NCBI RefSeq assembly: GCF_001294455.1
Contig: NZ_LIKT01000007.1
Location: 62,001 to 126,000 of the forward strand
DNA length: 64,000 nucleotides
Origin: Phaeobacter sp. 11ANDIMAR09
GTDB taxonomy: Bacteria > Pseudomonadota > Alphaproteobacteria > Rhodobacterales > Rhodobacteraceae
Direction of reading: 5' to 3'
Positions 7,989-17,323 of the stretch are shown here, piece after piece (positions within the stretch are counted from its first letter, which is position 1; every line of letters starts with the position of its first letter). The notes below the pieces were generated by a model that saw only the letters and a program-made list of their open reading frames with translations, was not told where the DNA came from and did not search any database. Position numbers and translations under genes: made by a program.

Positions 7989-10900
7989 AGGGTAGCCTCG
8001 GTGGTTGAATTGGCATGAGGGGTGGATTTGAACACCCCGATTATGTCCTCTGAAATGGCGATCAACACTGGCACGAGAAGCAGCATCAGGGCCGTTCCAA
8101 ACAACTCGCCAAAGGCCAGCGATACGGCTGCCGGGATCAGATATTGCGCCTGCTCAGAGGTTTCGGTCAAAAGCGGCAACAGGCCAATGACCGTAGTGGC
8201 CGTGGTCAGAAAGATGGCCTGAAACCGGCCAATGCCTGCGTCATGCAGGGCCTCGGCCACGGTTTCGCCTTCGTCGCGCGCCTGATTGTAGCGGGAGATC
8301 ATGACCAGACTGTCATTCACCACCACCCCGGTCAGTGCCAGCATGCCAAAGAAGGAAAACAGCGACAGGGAAACACCCATGATCAGATGCCCGACCGAGG
8401 CCGCGATAAAGCCAAAGGGGACGATGGCCAGGATCACAACGGGTTGCCAATAGCTCTTGAGCGGTACGGCCATAAGTACATAGATCAGCACCGCGGCCAG
8501 GATCAGCGCCCGGATCAGCCCGCCCTGGATCTCCCCTATTTCCTCCAACTCACCTGCGGCGACAATCTTGACCGTCGGGTACTTTGCGACCAACTCAGGC
8601 ACCAGCTCCTCAAACACCGCCTGCCCGACCTCTGCTGGGGCCACGCGGGTCCGGTCGATTGAGGCGGTAACGGTGTTCATCCGACGGCCATCCCGCCTGT
8701 GCACTGCACCGGAGACATAAGCGCCTTCGACCTCGGCGACAGTATCCAGCGGTACCCAGACACCGGTGTCACTGCGCAACCGGGTCTGCATCAGGTCGTT
8801 GATCGTGTCGCGGGCCGCGCGGGCGTTTTGCACGATCACACGCACTTCGGCCCCGTCGCGGCGCACCCGTGTGACCTCGGCGCCGCCAAATCCGTTTCCG
8901 ATCTGGCTGGCCAGTGTTTCCGCCGTAAAGCCTAGGTTGCGCGCCTCAGAGCGCAGACGCAGCTTCAGCTCTGGTTGGCCTCCGATCAGCTCATCGCGGA
9001 TATTGTGCACTCCATTGATCACACTCAGAAAGCTGCGCATTTCATTGCTGGCGGCCCGCAGCAACTCTTCATCCTTGGACATCAAGCGGATACTAAAGCC
9101 GCCTGCCAAGGCCTCTGATCCGGTAAATTCCAGCTCATTCGCGCCCTCAACAGCGCCGACCCTGTCGCGCCAGGCCCGGACAACATCCAGGATTGGCACC
9201 TCGGGGCGTTCGGCCACGGGCAGCATCTCTGCATAGATTTGCGCACTGCCAGCCCCGTCAACGATGGTAAAAAAGGTTTGGATGGGGGCCTGCTCCATCC
9301 CTGCGGCGATCGCCAGTTCAGCGTTCAGCGCACGGCCCTCGGATTCGATCCGATCAATGTTGTCGCGTGTCAGCGCAAAGGGCGCCCGCGCGTCCATTTC
9401 CAGGCTCACGGTGATCACCTGACCGGGCACATCCGGGAAAAAGACGGTTTTCACCTTGCCCTTGACCAACAAGCCAAGCCCTAGCGCTGCTGCGGCGACA
9501 AAGAGCACCAAAACAGCATATCGATGGCGCAGGGAAAACTCCAAGGTCGGGCGATAAATCTGATCTCTGAACCACATCAAGCCCCCCTGGGCGTTGTCCT
9601 GAACGCGTCCCCAGAGACGGGTCAACAGGTAGCGACGCGGGGTGTCCAGCGGCACATGCGCCAGGTGCGCAGGCAAGATGAATTTGCTTTCGATCAGCGA
9701 AAAGATCAGCGACAGGATGACAACGCCGGAAAAACCTGCCAACACCTTGCCCAGAGGATTATCGATCAGCAGTAGCGGATAGAAGGCGGCAATAGTGGTC
9801 AGCACGCCAAAAACCGTTGCCACGGCGACCCGCTCAACCCCGCGTTCTGTGCCTTTGATATTGTCGTCACACTTTCTGCGTTCTTCAAAGACGCTTTCGC
9901 CAACAACAACAGCGTCATCCACCAAAATACCAAGTGCTATGATCAGGCCAAATGTGGTGACATCATTCAGCGAGTAATCAACCCATTTCGACCCAGCCAC
10001 CGCAAGCGCTCCCATGACCGAAATCGGAATGCCCATGGCGACCCAGAAAGCCAGACGTACATTCAGGAAAATCGACAGCATTAGAGTGACCAGCAGCAGC
10101 CCCTGCACCCCGTTTGAACGCAGCAGTGCCAAGCGGTCCGAGATATAGCCTGCACTGTCCCCCCAGACTTCGACATCGACCGTGGGTGGCAGCTGTGGTT
10201 CAAACTCTTCCACCACCTCCCGGACAACCCGGCTGATATCAAGCAGGTTCTCCTTTTGACCTATAAGCACCTCCATGCCGATCGTGGGATTTCCGTTCAG
10301 GCGGAACAGGAAGTCGCCATCCAGAAACCCATCTTCGACACGGGCGATATCTGACAGGGGTACAAAAGAGCCATCGGGGCGCTCAATGATCGGCAAAGCC
10401 GCATATTCCGGGGCATAGCGGGCGCGGTTATCAGCCCGCAGAAAGATGGTGCCGCCCTGGGTGCGCAGCTGACCTGCCTGGAAGGTCAGCGAGTTGGACT
10501 GAATGGCTTTGGTGACATCCGCCACGTTTAGGCCGAACTGGCGCAGACGTTCAGGATCGACCTCGATCCGTAATTCGCGCGGGATCAAGCCCCAAATTTT
10601 CAGGCGAGAAAGCTCCGGTTCCGCCAGCAGGGTTTCTTTTAAACGCTGCGCAAGGGTCTGCAGAGTGGCAGGGTCGGTCTGTCCATGCAGGTTCACATAG
10701 AGCGCCGGAAAATCATAGCCCGAGGCCTCAATCACCGGACGACGCGCCTTGTCCGGCAGGTCGGTCAGCCCGTCAATGCGAATGCGGACACGATCCAGCA
10801 CCTTTTGCAACTTCTCGCCCCCGGCCCGGCGGACAGAGATGCTCGAATAGCCGTTGCCGGACTCTGAGGTGATGGAGCGCACCCCCTGCAAGCCCTCGAG

Positions 10901-11113
10901 CGCCTGCTCAACCTTCTGGGTGACCAATTCGTCGACTTGAGAGGCCGTGGCGCCGGGGTAATCAATGGTGATCGTGACGCTTTCCGGGGGAATGCGCGGG
11001 AACCCTTCGATCCGGATCGACAGTACCGTTTGCACGCCAAGGAACAGGATCAGCGCCATCATCAGATTGGCCGCGACCGGATTGCGGATGAACCAGGATG
11101 TCAGGGCATGCAT
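7985..11113 (-). CDS. RND efflux transporter permease subunit
   Basis: This 1042-aa protein has the size and layout of AcrB-type pumps: TM1 at residues 8-30, a large periplasmic loop, a TM2-TM6 block around residues 335-480, a second periplasmic loop and a C-terminal TM block. The proton-relay motif GILVDDAVVVGESVFEE in TM4 carries both aspartates. The closing part contains ALTGVVVNDSLVMI, typical of the family. It acts in the inner membrane as a proton-driven trimer with the upstream adaptor. Substrates cannot be predicted. No outer-membrane channel gene is present in the operon, so a TolC-like protein from elsewhere would be needed. The gene starts 3 bp after the adaptor stop. Confidence 0.92.
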   Translation of the reverse strand: MHALTSWFIRNPVAANLMMALILFLGVQTVLSIRIEGFPRIPPESVTITIDYPGATASQVDELVTQKVEQALEGLQGVRSITSESGNGYSSISVRRAGGEKLQKVLDRVRIRIDGLTDLPDKARRPVIEASGYDFPALYVNLHGQTDPATLQTLAQRLKETLLAEPELSRLKIWGLIPRELRIEVDPERLRQFGLNVADVTKAIQSNSLTFQAGQLRTQGGTIFLRADNRARYAPEYAALPIIERPDGSFVPLSDIARVEDGFLDGDFLFRLNGNPTIGMEVLIGQKENLLDISRVVREVVEEFEPQLPPTVDVEVWGDSAGYISDRLALLRSNGVQGLLLVTLMLSIFLNVRLAFWVAMGIPISVMGALAVAGSKWVDYSLNDVTTFGLIIALGILVDDAVVVGESVFEERRKCDDNIKGTERGVERVAVATVFGVLTTIAAFYPLLLIDNPLGKVLAGFSGVVILSLIFSLIESKFILPAHLAHVPLDTPRRYLLTRLWGRVQDNAQGGLMWFRDQIYRPTLEFSLRHRYAVLVLFVAAAALGLGLLVKGKVKTVFFPDVPGQVITVSLEMDARAPFALTRDNIDRIESEGRALNAELAIAAGMEQAPIQTFFTIVDGAGSAQIYAEMLPVAERPEVPILDVVRAWRDRVGAVEGANELEFTGSEALAGGFSIRLMSKDEELLRAASNEMRSFLSVINGVHNIRDELIGGQPELKLRLRSEARNLGFTAETLASQIGNGFGGAEVTRVRRDGAEVRVIVQNARAARDTINDLMQTRLRSDTGVWVPLDTVAEVEGAYVSGAVHRRDGRRMNTVTASIDRTRVAPAEVGQAVFEELVPELVAKYPTVKIVAAGELEEIGEIQGGLIRALILAAVLIYVLMAVPLKSYWQPVVILAIVPFGFIAASVGHLIMGVSLSLFSFFGMLALTGVVVNDSLVMISRYNQARDEGETVAEALHDAGIGRFQAIFLTTATTVIGLLPLLTETSEQAQYLIPAAVSLAFGELFGTALMLLLVPVLIAISEDIIGVFKSTPHANSTTEATL

Positions 11114-11116
11114 GGA

Positions 11117-12274
11117 TCAATCCTCCGCCAGCTCGGGCGCGACGCGCTGGCCCGGAAGAAACGAGGCAAGGGGCGTTTTTGCCACGCGCCATGGTCCTGA
11201 AAAATTGACCAGATCTGGCGCAGCAATGGTGATTTTCCCGTCAGAGCGAAACAGTACTTTGGGGGTGTGGCGCAACAACTGGTCCTCGCCATCCACCAGC
11301 CAGATGTGACCGGCCCGGGTCAGGGTGGTTTCCGGCAGGGTCAGGGTATCGGCAATTTCGCGGCCCATAAATGTGACACGCAGGAAATCCCCGCCCAGCA
11401 CACCCTGGGCTGGATTTGACACCTCAAGATAGACTCGCATTTGTCGGGTTTGCGGATCCAGAAACCCACCCCCCTGCCGGATATCAGCAAGCCCAAGAGG
11501 GCGCCCATCACGGTGAAACAGCTCAGCCTGACCGCCGGCGATCGGGTGCTCCAACAGGGACCAATCTTCTTGGCTTAGCTCGGCCATCAGCTCGAATTGG
11601 CTGTCATCCGACAGGGTCAGCAGGGCCTCGCCCACCGATACCGTCTGACCAAGGCTGGCGGTGCGCTGGGTCACAAAGCCGGAAAAAGGTGCGGTGACGC
11701 TGGTATCGGCCAATTGCTGACGGGCAGCGGTAAGCTGGGCGCGGGCGGACGCCACTGAACGTTCAGCAATCCGCAAATCAGGCAGGCGAAGGGCAAGATC
11801 GTTTGGAGGCTCCGTGCCATCGCGCTGGAATTGTTTGCGCGCAACCGTCACGTTGTTTTGCGCCCGCAACCGCGCCAATAGCGCTTCTTCCAAGGCCATT
11901 TCAGCCGCAGCTCTAGCCGTTTCATATTGACTGCGTTCAATCTCAAACAAAGGGGTCCCGGCTACAACTCTGGTTCCGGCCAGGGCGCCTTCATGCACGG
12001 TCAGAATGCGGCCGGAAACTGCGGCCCGGATTTCGGCGTTCCATTGCGGGCGCAGCTCAGCAAAAACCGAGATCCGCGCTGCGGTTCTGGCCTTTTCGAC
12101 CGCAAGCACAGAAACCATCTGTGCGGGCGGCGGCACATCGCTGCGCGCTACATCCACCGTGTCCTCGGTTTCGGACAAGACAATCAAAACGGCGGCAAGC
12201 ATAACAACTGCAAACACAATAAACACCCAGCGGCGGGTGGCTGTAGTGCTTGTTTCCAGTGTTTTATTTGGCAA
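11117..12274 (-). CDS. RND efflux periplasmic adaptor subunit (HlyD/MFP family)
   Basis: About 385 aa from a TTG start at 12274 (GAAGGGG just upstream); a longer frame reaches 12385 but would run through the TetR operator. One N-terminal membrane anchor (RRWVFIVFAVVMLAAVLIVL) is followed by the lipoyl/barrel-sandwich domain (VSGRILTVHEGALAGTRVVAG), an alpha hairpin and the second half of the lipoyl domain (VTAPFSGFVTQRTASLGQTV), then beta-barrel and membrane-proximal domains. It bridges the RND pump to an outer-membrane channel. It is the first gene of a four-gene operon that is divergent from tetR, and is presumably repressed by it. Confidence 0.88.
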   Translation of the reverse strand: MPNKTLETSTTATRRWVFIVFAVVMLAAVLIVLSETEDTVDVARSDVPPPAQMVSVLAVEKARTAARISVFAELRPQWNAEIRAAVSGRILTVHEGALAGTRVVAGTPLFEIERSQYETARAAAEMALEEALLARLRAQNNVTVARKQFQRDGTEPPNDLALRLPDLRIAERSVASARAQLTAARQQLADTSVTAPFSGFVTQRTASLGQTVSVGEALLTLSDDSQFELMAELSQEDWSLLEHPIAGGQAELFHRDGRPLGLADIRQGGGFLDPQTRQMRVYLEVSNPAQGVLGGDFLRVTFMGREIADTLTLPETTLTRAGHIWLVDGEDQLLRHTPKVLFRSDGKITIAAPDLVNFSGPWRVAKTPLASFLPGQRVAPELAED

Positions 12275-12347
12275 GGCGGTCCCCTTCAGGCGTTGATTAG
12301 GCGAATCGAAGTCCGTGTTGCAGTCCTCGGTGATTTCACATATATAG

Positions 12348-12365
12348 TGAACGATCGTTCGTTCA
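12348..12365. promoter_or_regulatory. Probable TetR operator between the efflux operon and its regulator
   Basis: An inverted repeat TGAACGA-TCGT-TCGTTCA lies 10 bp before the tetR start; it also contains the perfect 12-bp palindrome GAACGATCGTTC (12349-12360). The spacing and sequence resemble operators of AcrR/TetR-type efflux repressors. Its position would allow one repressor to control both its own gene and the divergent pump operon. Confidence 0.7.
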
Positions 12366-12375
12366 AGAGGAAGAA

Positions 12376-12990
12376 ATGACAACACCTGACAGCCCCCCCA
12401 GCAAACGGGACAAAGAACTGGCCGCGCGCCGGTACAAGATTCTGGAGGCCGCCGTGATGTGCTTTCTTGAAAATGGCTTTCACCAGACCGGTGTGCGTGA
12501 CATTGCCAGCAAGGCGGGCGTAAGTCTGGGAAACCTCTATAATCATTTTTCGGGCAAGCATGATGTTCTGATTGAAATCGCCCGGCTTGAACGTGCTGAA
12601 CTAGATCCCTTTATTCGGCAGCTCGAAAAACCGGGGCCGGTGTTGAAGATCTTCGACCGGTTCGTCAGCGGCTATGCAAAATATCTCTCGGCGCCGGAAA
12701 ACATTATTCTGTCCATCGAGATAAGCAGTGAGGCCATCCGTAAGGAAGACCTGGGAAGCCTCTTTTCTGAAAACCGACAGGCTTTGGTTGAGGCTTTGCA
12801 ACACCTGGCACAAAGGGGCGTAGTTGAGGGTGTTTTTCATCTGAAAACCGAGCCTGAGGAAGTCGCGCAAATGGTTCTGGAACTCATCGAGGGCCGAGCC
12901 TACCACAGCGTTCTCATGGGCGCGCCCATGCGAAGACTGATCCCTGGTTTGAAGGCCTTTCTTTGCTCCGCCCTGGGGGTGTCCACATAA
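12376..12990 (+). CDS. TetR/AcrR family transcriptional regulator
   Basis: This 204-aa protein has an N-terminal HTH (about residues 15-65: ILEAAVMCFLENGFHQTGVRD, shown by key residues Ile-Ala-Phe-Gly-Phe, then IASKAGVSLGNLYNHFSGKHDVL) and an all-helical ligand domain. It is transcribed away from the RND operon across a short promoter region that contains the palindrome at 12348-12365. The standard model for this arrangement is autorepression plus repression of the pump until an inducer binds. Confidence 0.9.
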   Translation: MTTPDSPPSKRDKELAARRYKILEAAVMCFLENGFHQTGVRDIASKAGVSLGNLYNHFSGKHDVLIEIARLERAELDPFIRQLEKPGPVLKIFDRFVSGYAKYLSAPENIILSIEISSEAIRKEDLGSLFSENRQALVEALQHLAQRGVVEGVFHLKTEPEEVAQMVLELIEGRAYHSVLMGAPMRRLIPGLKAFLCSALGVST

Positions 12991-13090
12991 CCTCCCCTGA
13001 AATTTTCTCACTGAAGACTACGCAGGTGATCGCAGCGAAGCATCAGCTTCAACCGGCAGGGATCTGCCAATTGAGCTTTGACTTTGAAGG

Positions 13091-14392
13091 TTAGATCCCG
13101 GTTCGTCTTCTTTGATCCGACACCCAGGCAGCAAGCCGTTTGAGACCAATACCAGTCCGAAATTCGAACTCTTCGAAATGAAAACTCCGGGGGCTCACAC
13201 CATGTCGGCGCAAACCTGGTTGCAATGCTTGTCTAAAGGAGACCGGACCACAGAAGGACACTTGTGCTTGCGACATATCTTTATCTGAGAGCTCGGCGAC
13301 AAGATCTGCTGTTAAGCGTGAACCCTCCTCCGAAGCGAATAGGTGAAGGCGGAGGTTCGGCTTGGCTTGCACCACTTCCTCCAGCTCTTGAAGATGAGGC
13401 GCATCGCCTCGCGACCTCACACAGAAGAACAAATCAACAGGCCGGGCATCCACTGAGAGGGCGCGCGCCCATGTGAGAAATGGCGTAATACCGATCCCCC
13501 CCGCAATCCAAATCTGTGAACGGTCGCCTGCCCTTCGAAACCGTCCAAACGGACCTTGTATTTCAACGCGTTGTCCTATGGCAACCCTATTGCCAAGATC
13601 CGTGGTGAAGTCGCCCAAAGCCTTTATCGTGACGCGAATTGACCCGTCTGCACCGATATTAGAAAAGCTGAAAGGATGGGGTTCAGGTTTCGTCGCCCCG
13701 ACGAAACGAAAAATGCCAAACTGTCCGGGAGTCGGTTTGAGACCTTTGCCCTTTGGTTGCATTGATATCGCAAGTGCGCCGCCTGTTCTCTCCAATTTTT
13801 CGATGTCATAAGCCCGTGAAGGCCGGACCCCATCGGGCAGAAGCATCCAGAGATATGAGGCAAGGCCAATGGCACAAAAGCCTGCGGTGTAGAGCCCTGC
13901 TGGGTCGTTCATCGAAAAGGGTTTCAAAATGAAGATGAAATGGAAGGTCCCGGCGGCAAAGAGGCCGCCCATGGCTTTGTGGGTCCATTTCCACAGATGA
14001 TAAGGAATAAAGGTCGCAACCGAGATAACCACTAGGATTAGCAGGCCATAAAGACTGAGTTCGCCCAGGGTCTCGGCAAGTTCGTTGAGAGCCGTTTCCC
14101 GTCCTAGCCCGTCCATTTCTGCGTCAATCGTATCATGTAGCAGAACCGCCGCCATTGCTAGAATGCCCGCCCACTTGTGAAGGACGTAAACCCGGTCAAG
14201 CCCCCCAAAAATTGTTTCAACTCCAGGCAGCCGGGTAGACAGAACCTGTCCCCAAGCCATCAAGACCAGCGCAGCGAGGCCAAGATATTGCGAAAACAGT
14301 GCGATCTGGTCTTCCACGTTCGGCAGCATCGCAAGCTGATAGGCCGGAAAGAGCGTCGTGGTAGAAATTAGTACGAGTCCGATAGGGTTCAT
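13091..14392 (-). CDS. Ferric reductase-like transmembrane flavoprotein (ferredoxin reductase family)
   Basis: The 433-aa protein has an N-terminal membrane part with about six helices carrying two histidine pairs (His72/His86 and His138/His151) positioned as b-heme ligands. A ferredoxin-NADP reductase-type module follows: HPFSFSN at 239-245 for FAD, GGIGITPF at 298-305 for NAD(P)H, and a CGP motif near residue 380. This is the architecture of ferric reductases/NADPH oxidase-like proteins, which move electrons from NAD(P)H across the membrane. An AGGAG site precedes the ATG. It stands alone between other operons; a role in Fe(III) reduction is plausible given the iron genes downstream, but this is inference. 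Confidence 0.82.
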   Translation of the reverse strand: MNPIGLVLISTTTLFPAYQLAMLPNVEDQIALFSQYLGLAALVLMAWGQVLSTRLPGVETIFGGLDRVYVLHKWAGILAMAAVLLHDTIDAEMDGLGRETALNELAETLGELSLYGLLILVVISVATFIPYHLWKWTHKAMGGLFAAGTFHFIFILKPFSMNDPAGLYTAGFCAIGLASYLWMLLPDGVRPSRAYDIEKLERTGGALAISMQPKGKGLKPTPGQFGIFRFVGATKPEPHPFSFSNIGADGSIRVTIKALGDFTTDLGNRVAIGQRVEIQGPFGRFRRAGDRSQIWIAGGIGITPFLTWARALSVDARPVDLFFCVRSRGDAPHLQELEEVVQAKPNLRLHLFASEEGSRLTADLVAELSDKDMSQAQVSFCGPVSFRQALQPGLRRHGVSPRSFHFEEFEFRTGIGLKRLAAWVSDQRRRTGI

Positions 14393-14978
14393 GAGCGCTC
14401 CTAGCTTTCGGTTTTTTCAACACATCAGCGTCGACGGCTCGAACACTTACAGCAAAAACTTGCAGCACGCGAGAAACTCGAAGAAGATTGTGAACCGGTG
14501 TTCGCCAGTTGAAAACTAATCGCTTTGTGCCCAGCCTTCCATGAAGAACACGCCATTGGGGAAGCCCTCCCAGTCATTCGCGGCAGCGCGGAATAGCTGC
14601 AATCTGGGCTCCCAGCTGCCTTGCGGTGGTGCAGCATCACATCTGCAGCGAAATCACCTAGACCTTAGCTGGACGATGACTGATGCCAGGCCAAAGCGGC
14701 CCCATACCTAGTGGCCGCTTTGGCGGGCCAGCACATGCAAATCCGACAGAGTCCAGGCTTTCTCTGAGGTTGCGAACCGCTCTGACCGTATAGACCCAAA
14801 TTCGACATTCATTCTGTGCAACTTTCAGGCTAATATCTGCACCGCCACAGAGCGTTTCTGGCCCACAGGAACTTGATACCGCACCAACATCCGTGGTCAG
14901 CAATCTGACTATGAGATGATATGCCGAAACAGGCCTAACCGCCTATATAGAAAAGACGGCAGATCGTGCCTCACTGGC
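14393..14978. other. Gene-free interval with possible gene fragments
   Basis: Nearly 590 bases without a convincing complete gene. The minus-strand frame 14516-14653 reads like the end of a real protein (…FRAAANDWEGFPNGVFF…) but has no start codon. A plus-strand stretch near 14424-14510 gives a short helix-rich peptide ending at a stop, preceded by a stop. Minus-strand frame 14658-14903 is open but has an implausible composition. The interval probably contains decayed genes. Confidence 0.4.
14516..14653 (-). pseudogene. Possible remnant of a protein C-terminus
   Basis: A 45-codon frame between two stops ends in FRAAANDWEGFPNGVFFMEG and a few more residues. Its aromatic/acidic composition is protein-like, unlike the surrounding frames, yet it has no ATG, GTG or TTG start with a ribosome-binding site. 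An adjacent frame (DFAADVML HHRKAAG) could be the upstream part before a frameshift. The family was not recognised. Confidence 0.25.
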
Positions 14979-15986
14979 CTAATTTTGAATTAAAGCGTCT
15001 TCCCACTCGGAAAGGAACCTGGCTCGTTTCAAACTGTCAAGAAACGTCATCAGAGCTGGCTCCAGTGCTATTGTTGCTCGGCCGATTCCAGTTTCGCGTA
15101 GTTTTAGGGCAGGCAGCGAAGGCTTTCCGTCGGCAGAGCTTGATTGCAGAGCAATAAGGTGGCGCATGAAGTTCCCGGCGATGTCCGGGGCTTGCGTGTC
15201 TTTTGAGACAAAGGCTGTTCGCATCATTGTTGTCGGAAAGTCAGATGGATAGATGATTTCAAGCGCGTCTTGACTTTCGACGCGCGCCGCCGCGTAGCTG
15301 CTCAACACGTTGTAGGCCATGACGATCTTGCCGTTGGTCAAATCATCGATCATTTCACCAGAGCAGCAATAAAGGCGCGCATCAAGCGCCCCCATGACTT
15401 CCATCAAGCGCCAAAATGTTTCTGACGCACGCGCGTCTTGTGTGGCAAACAAGTAGCCAAGCCCTGAAGCGCGCACATCATAGGTGCCGACCTTGCCACG
15501 AAAGACGCCGGGACGCGCGCGCAACGCTTCGATCAGTTCCTGCCGCGATTGGGGGATTGGCAAATCCGCGAAGGCCGAGCGGTTGACAACGATGGCCGCC
15601 GGTTCTGATGTGAAGGCATACAGGCTATGCCTCCACTGAGCCCATGGCGGGTGCGACACGCCCTTCAATGGCAAAGCAAACCCGTCGTTGACAAGCTTCA
15701 GTTGCAAATCCATGGCGCTGGAAATGGCTATATCGAAGGCCGCCGGCCTGGCACGCATGCGCTTGTCTACAGCTGTGGTTCCCGTAACGAGATACTCAAT
15801 CGAGACGGTCGGATTCTGCGCCACGAAGGTCTCAATAATCTGCGCAAACAAATCTGTATCCGTGCTTGAAATGATGCGTAAGGGTCGGCCCTCGGCTGCC
15901 TCATTGAAAGACCGGCGATCTTCCCATTCCTGTGCCAAGGTGGCATGGCCCAACACTATGAGAATTAGAGCGAAATAGTAACGCAT
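14979..15986 (-). CDS. Periplasmic substrate-binding protein encoded with the tctDE two-component system
   Basis: This 335-aa protein has a signal peptide (MRYYFALILIVLGHATLA) and the two-lobed pattern of extracellular solute-binding proteins of the Fe3+/thiamine-type class: RIISSTDTDLFAQIIETF at the first lobe, then a VGTYDVRASGLGYLFATQD segment and ALDARLYCCSGEMIDDL. No ABC permease or ATPase accompanies it. Instead its start overlaps the end of the sensor kinase gene, so kinase, regulator and binding protein form one unit. A sensory role, presenting a ligand to the kinase's periplasmic domain, is more likely than transport; this is inference from gene order. Confidence 0.75.
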   Translation of the reverse strand: MRYYFALILIVLGHATLAQEWEDRRSFNEAAEGRPLRIISSTDTDLFAQIIETFVAQNPTVSIEYLVTGTTAVDKRMRARPAAFDIAISSAMDLQLKLVNDGFALPLKGVSHPPWAQWRHSLYAFTSEPAAIVVNRSAFADLPIPQSRQELIEALRARPGVFRGKVGTYDVRASGLGYLFATQDARASETFWRLMEVMGALDARLYCCSGEMIDDLTNGKIVMAYNVLSSYAAARVESQDALEIIYPSDFPTTMMRTAFVSKDTQAPDIAGNFMRHLIALQSSSADGKPSLPALKLRETGIGRATIALEPALMTFLDSLKRARFLSEWEDALIQN

Positions 15987-17323
15987 GCGCCGCCCTCCGA
16001 TAGGTTCGCAAGTTCGATCTCGCCGCCATGGGCCGCAGCGACATCCTGAACGATCGTGAGGCCCAAACCTGATCCGATTGAGCCTTCTGCGTTTTTGCCG
16101 CGCTGGAACCGCGTGGTCAGGGTTTTGATCTCAGGATCCGGAAAGCCGGGGCCGTGGTCACGGACGGAAATCTGAACTTTCAGCGCCGCCGTGAGAGTGA
16201 TTTCGATTGTGCTGTCAGGGGGGCCGTATCTCATGGCATTGTCGATCAGGTTGCGAATGGCGTTTTGCAACAAAATGGGGTCGCCCGCGTAAGCGACGAC
16301 AGGGTCACCATGCACGACAAGAGACAGGTCTTTCATATCTGCGATCGGGTTCATCCGTAACACCAGATCCTGCACGAGATCGACAAGGTCGATTTCCTGG
16401 CGTTCAAGGTGGTCAGCGCGAAAGGTGATCATCGCGTGGTCCAGAAGCTGCCCCGCAGCGCGCGAACTTTCGTCGATGGCCCTGATCATCGAGCGCATCG
16501 CCTCGCGGTTCTCTTCTTTATCGACGCGCTGCAGCGTGGCTTCGGCGTAAGAGCGTACAGTTGCAAGCGGTGTCCTGACACGGTGCGCGGCTTCGGCGAT
16601 GAAGTCTTCTGATTGGCTGAGCGAGTGATCAAGCCGCCCCATCAAAGAGTTGAGCGAGTTCACCAACGGAGCCATTTCCTGAGGAACAGGTTTTTTGAAT
16701 GGGCTGAGGTCTTGTGGACCTCGCCGTGTAATCGAGCTGGTCAGCTTGTTAAGCGGCCCCATTGCCACCGAGGTAGCCCAAAACGACAGGGCAACCGCAA
16801 GGACAAAGAAGCCCCCCCCAATCAAGGCTGCATTGCGTGAGATGCGATCCAGTGTTTCGGCCATCGCATCCTGCGTTTGAGCCAGCACAATCTGTATTTC
16901 GGTACGCCTGTCGGTTCCGATGAAAATGCGGCTTGCGCTGACCTGTCTTACGGTTGCCCCCCGCAACAGGTTGGATTGGATAGCCTTGCCGGTTTCGCCA
17001 TAAAATTCAAGATCTTGATAGCCGGACAAGAGGGCACCATCCTGATAGATCGCGTAAAAAACGCGATCATCCGCAGGTGTGCTGAGCATCGAGAAGGCGG
17101 CATAGGGGATGTCGACCTCAACCACATCATTGCGAATGGATGCGGCATCGAGAATAGACGTGACCGAGGCGGTCAAAATACTGTCCTGCCCTTCCTGGGC
17201 TACCTGAACCGCGTAGTTGCGCACTGCGAAATACAAAAGCAGCGCAAGCACTGCGGCCCCACTGATCAACGTCAGGGCCAGGCGCGCCCTCAGAGAACTG
17301 GATATCGCCTGACTATCCACCAT
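15965..17323 (-). CDS. tctE: Sensor histidine kinase of the TctE type
   Basis: About 452 aa from the ATG at 17323, which overlaps the regulator's stop; the frame is open further upstream but only inside the regulator gene. TM1 (residues 17-34), a periplasmic sensor domain of about 130 residues, TM2 (around 165-185) and HAMP are followed by the HisKA phospho-acceptor His247 in AEAAHRVRTPLATV, the N-box NAIRNLIDNA near 353-362, then DHGPGFP and GSGLGLTIV ATP-binding boxes. It is orthodox and complete. It probably senses tricarboxylates or a related ligand and phosphorylates the adjacent response regulator to control the divergent tctCBA operon. Confidence 0.88.
   Translation of the reverse strand: MVDSQAISSSLRARLALTLISGAAVLALLLYFAVRNYAVQVAQEGQDSILTASVTSILDAASIRNDVVEVDIPYAAFSMLSTPADDRVFYAIYQDGALLSGYQDLEFYGETGKAIQSNLLRGATVRQVSASRIFIGTDRRTEIQIVLAQTQDAMAETLDRISRNAALIGGGFFVLAVALSFWATSVAMGPLNKLTSSITRRGPQDLSPFKKPVPQEMAPLVNSLNSLMGRLDHSLSQSEDFIAEAAHRVRTPLATVRSYAEATLQRVDKEENREAMRSMIRAIDESSRAAGQLLDHAMITFRADHLERQEIDLVDLVQDLVLRMNPIADMKDLSLVVHGDPVVAYAGDPILLQNAIRNLIDNAMRYGPPDSTIEITLTAALKVQISVRDHGPGFPDPEIKTLTTRFQRGKNAEGSIGSGLGLTIVQDVAAAHGGEIELANLSEGGACVTISL

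Noticed and set aside
12275-12385. Longer N-terminus for the first RND adaptor starting at 12385
   Set aside because: It would run through the TetR operator and into the tetR gene start; the TTG at 12274 with GAAGGGG is better placed.
14658-14903. Minus-strand frame of 81 codons in the interval before the sensory binding protein
   Set aside because: No ribosome-binding site and improbable composition; resembles non-coding filler, not a gene.
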